Of a stretch of 64,000 bases of DNA, positions 62,668 through 64,000 are shown piece by piece. Made by a program: the position numbers and the translations under genes. Numbering within the stretch: position 1 is the stretch's first letter; every line of letters starts with the position of its first letter. Origin of the DNA: Blastococcus aggregatus (GTDB lineage Bacteria > Actinomycetota > Actinomycetes > Mycobacteriales > Geodermatophilaceae); contig NZ_OBQI01000003.1 in NCBI RefSeq assembly GCF_900221005.1, positions 620,001 through 684,000 of the forward strand, in the 5' to 3' direction. The notes under the pieces were generated by a model that had not been told where the DNA came from, did not search any database, and saw only the letters and a list, made by a program, of their open reading frames with translations.

Positions 62668-64000
62668 CCGCCGCGCAGGACCCCGGCGAGCGTCGCCGGG
62701 GCGTTCCCGCGGCGACCTACCGGCTGCAGGTGCACGCCGGCTTCGGGCTCGACGACGCCGCCGGGGTGGCCGGCTACCTGGCCGATCTCGGCGTAACGCA
62801 CGCGTACTCCTCCCCGCTGCTGCGCTCGGCCGAGGGCAGCACCCACGGGTACGACACCGTCGACCACGCGCACATCGACGAGGCCCGCGGTGGGCGGGAG
62901 GCCTTCGACCGGTTCGTGGCCGCGCTGCACGAGCACGGCCTCGGGCTGGTGCTCGACCTGGTGCCCAACCACATGGGCATCGACGACCCGTCGGCCGCGC
63001 CCTGGTGGTGGGACGTGCTGCAGCACGGGCAGGCGTCGGCGCACGCCGCCGCCTTCGACATCGACTGGGACCACGGCGGCGGCAGGGTGCGCATCCCGGT
63101 GCTCGGCTCCGCGGACGACGTCCAGAAGCTGGAGCTGGTCGGCCGGGAGGGTGGGGGCAGCGGAGACGGCGAGCTGCGCTACTACGACAACCGCTTCCCG
63201 ATCGCGCCCGGCACCGGCGAGGGCACCCCGCAGGAGGTGCACGACCGCCAGCACTACGAGCTGGTCGACTGGCGGCGGGCGGACTCCGACCTCAACTACC
63301 GCCGGTTCTTCGCGATCAACACCCTCGCCGGACTGCGCGCGGAGGACCCGGCGGTCTTCGACGCCACCCACGAGCTCGTGCTGCAACTCGTGCGCGACGG
63401 CGCCGTCGACGGGCTGCGGATCGACCACCCGGACGGCCTGGCCGACCCGCGGGGCTACCTCGACCGGCTCGCGAAGGAGTCCGGCGGCCGCTGGACCGTC
63501 GTCGAGAAGATCCTGGAGCCCGGCGAGGAGCTGCCCGAGGGCTGGGCGACGGCGGGGACGACGGGCTACGACGCGCTGACCGAGGTCGACCGGGTGCTGA
63601 TCGACCCGGCCGGCGAGCCCGCGCTGACCGCGCTGGACACCGAGCTGGAGGGCCGCGCGGTCGACTACGCCGAGCTGGTGCGGCTGTGCAAGCGCGAGGT
63701 CACCGACGGGATGCTCGGCTCCGAGGTGGCCCGGCTGGTGCGGGTCGTCGGCGAGCTGCCGGGCGTGGACCGCGCGGAGCAGACCGAGGCACTGGCCGAG
63801 CTGCTCGCCACGTTCGGCGTCTACCGCAGCTACCTGCCCGACGGCCGCGAACACCTGGACCGGGCGGTCGCCGCCGTCCGGGCCCGCCGGCCGGACCTGG
63901 TGCCGGCCGTCGACGCGCTCTACGGCGTCCTCTCGCAGGCGGGCACCGAGGCGGCCACCCGCTTCGAGCAGACCAGCGGCCCGGTCATGGCCAAGGGCGT
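62664..64000 (+). CDS. treY: maltooligosyl trehalose synthase TreY, cut by window edge
   Basis: The first 445 codons of a GH13_26 enzyme that turns the reducing-end alpha-1,4 bond of maltodextrins into the alpha,alpha-1,1 bond of trehalose. PAATYRLQVHAGFGLDDAAGV, SPLLRSAEGSTHGYD, DLVPNHMGIDD, catalytic Asp254 (GLRIDHPDGLADPRGY), VVEKILEPGEELP and TRFEQTSGPVMAKG are all typical. GTG at 62664 lies inside the treX stop. treZ would be expected beyond the edge. Confidence 0.96.
   Translation, partial: MTAAQDPGERRRGVPAATYRLQVHAGFGLDDAAGVAGYLADLGVTHAYSSPLLRSAEGSTHGYDTVDHAHIDEARGGREAFDRFVAALHEHGLGLVLDLVPNHMGIDDPSAAPWWWDVLQHGQASAHAAAFDIDWDHGGGRVRIPVLGSADDVQKLELVGREGGGSGDGELRYYDNRFPIAPGTGEGTPQEVHDRQHYELVDWRRADSDLNYRRFFAINTLAGLRAEDPAVFDATHELVLQLVRDGAVDGLRIDHPDGLADPRGYLDRLAKESGGRWTVVEKILEPGEELPEGWATAGTTGYDALTEVDRVLIDPAGEPALTALDTELEGRAVDYAELVRLCKREVTDGMLGSEVARLVRVVGELPGVDRAEQTEALAELLATFGVYRSYLPDGREHLDRAVAAVRARRPDLVPAVDALYGVLSQAGTEAATRFEQTSGPVMAKG

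Overview
The window is a high-GC chromosomal segment from an actinobacterium. The evidence is whiA, rbpA, opcA, a sufR-B-D-Rieske-C-S-U-T operon, the uvrC-rapZ-yvcK-whiA-gap-pgk-tpiA-secG string, frequent GTG starts and 4-base stop/start overlaps, and several leaderless-looking promoters (TAnnnT 6-8 nt before the start codon). Gene content and general feel fit the Geodermatophilaceae (Blastococcus, Modestobacter, Geodermatophilus), but the genus is an inference. I see no rRNA, tRNA, CRISPR array, insertion sequence, prophage or defence island. This is mostly core genome, and its novelty lies in regulatory architecture and a few poorly known genes.

Layout. 1-2546 (minus): an ABC exporter, a SnoaL-like protein and a rhodanese cut by the left edge. 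2688-3691 (minus): a small HTH protein and an enoyl-CoA hydratase. 3836-7629 (minus): a secretion cluster tatA-tatC-phoX-flavodoxin-tatB in which a Tat substrate (PhoX) sits among Tat subunits. 7842-9443 (minus): an ABC-F ATPase, divergent from two tandem polytopic membrane proteins of the SCO7613 C-terminal type (9574-13644, plus). 13712-20692 (minus): the SUF iron-sulfur assembly operon headed by its repressor SufR, whose likely operator overlaps the sufR start. 20847-23105: ctaA (plus) and ctaB (minus) for heme A, with an unknown 94-aa ORF between them.

23444-31923 (plus): a pentose-phosphate operon tkt-tal-pgi-zwf-opcA-pgl. 32284-43261 (minus): rbpA, secG, an orphan family-5 solute-binding protein, tpiA-pgk-gap, whiA, yvcK, rapZ and uvrC. 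gap-pgk-tpiA (lower glycolysis) faces the oxidative and non-oxidative pentose branch, so central carbon metabolism occupies about 15 kb. A 21-bp-stem nested palindrome follows whiA. A small membrane protein gene (43400-43729) is preceded by two CRP/GlxR-like boxes exactly 32 bp apart.

43861-60127: SDR, uvrA, amidase, metallo-beta-lactamase-fold hydrolase, a 99-aa unknown, S9 peptidase, MFS transporter, then TerC-winged helix-TerC headed by a clear yybP-ykoY manganese riboswitch (56376-56472), an unusual alpha/beta hydrolase, and uvrB. All three uvrABC genes lie in the window. 60556-64000 (plus): treX and treY, the start of a maltooligosyltrehalose (trehalose) pathway, running off the right edge. 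Its upstream region holds a promoter, a perfect 15-bp hairpin and a separate inverted repeat that no gene explains.
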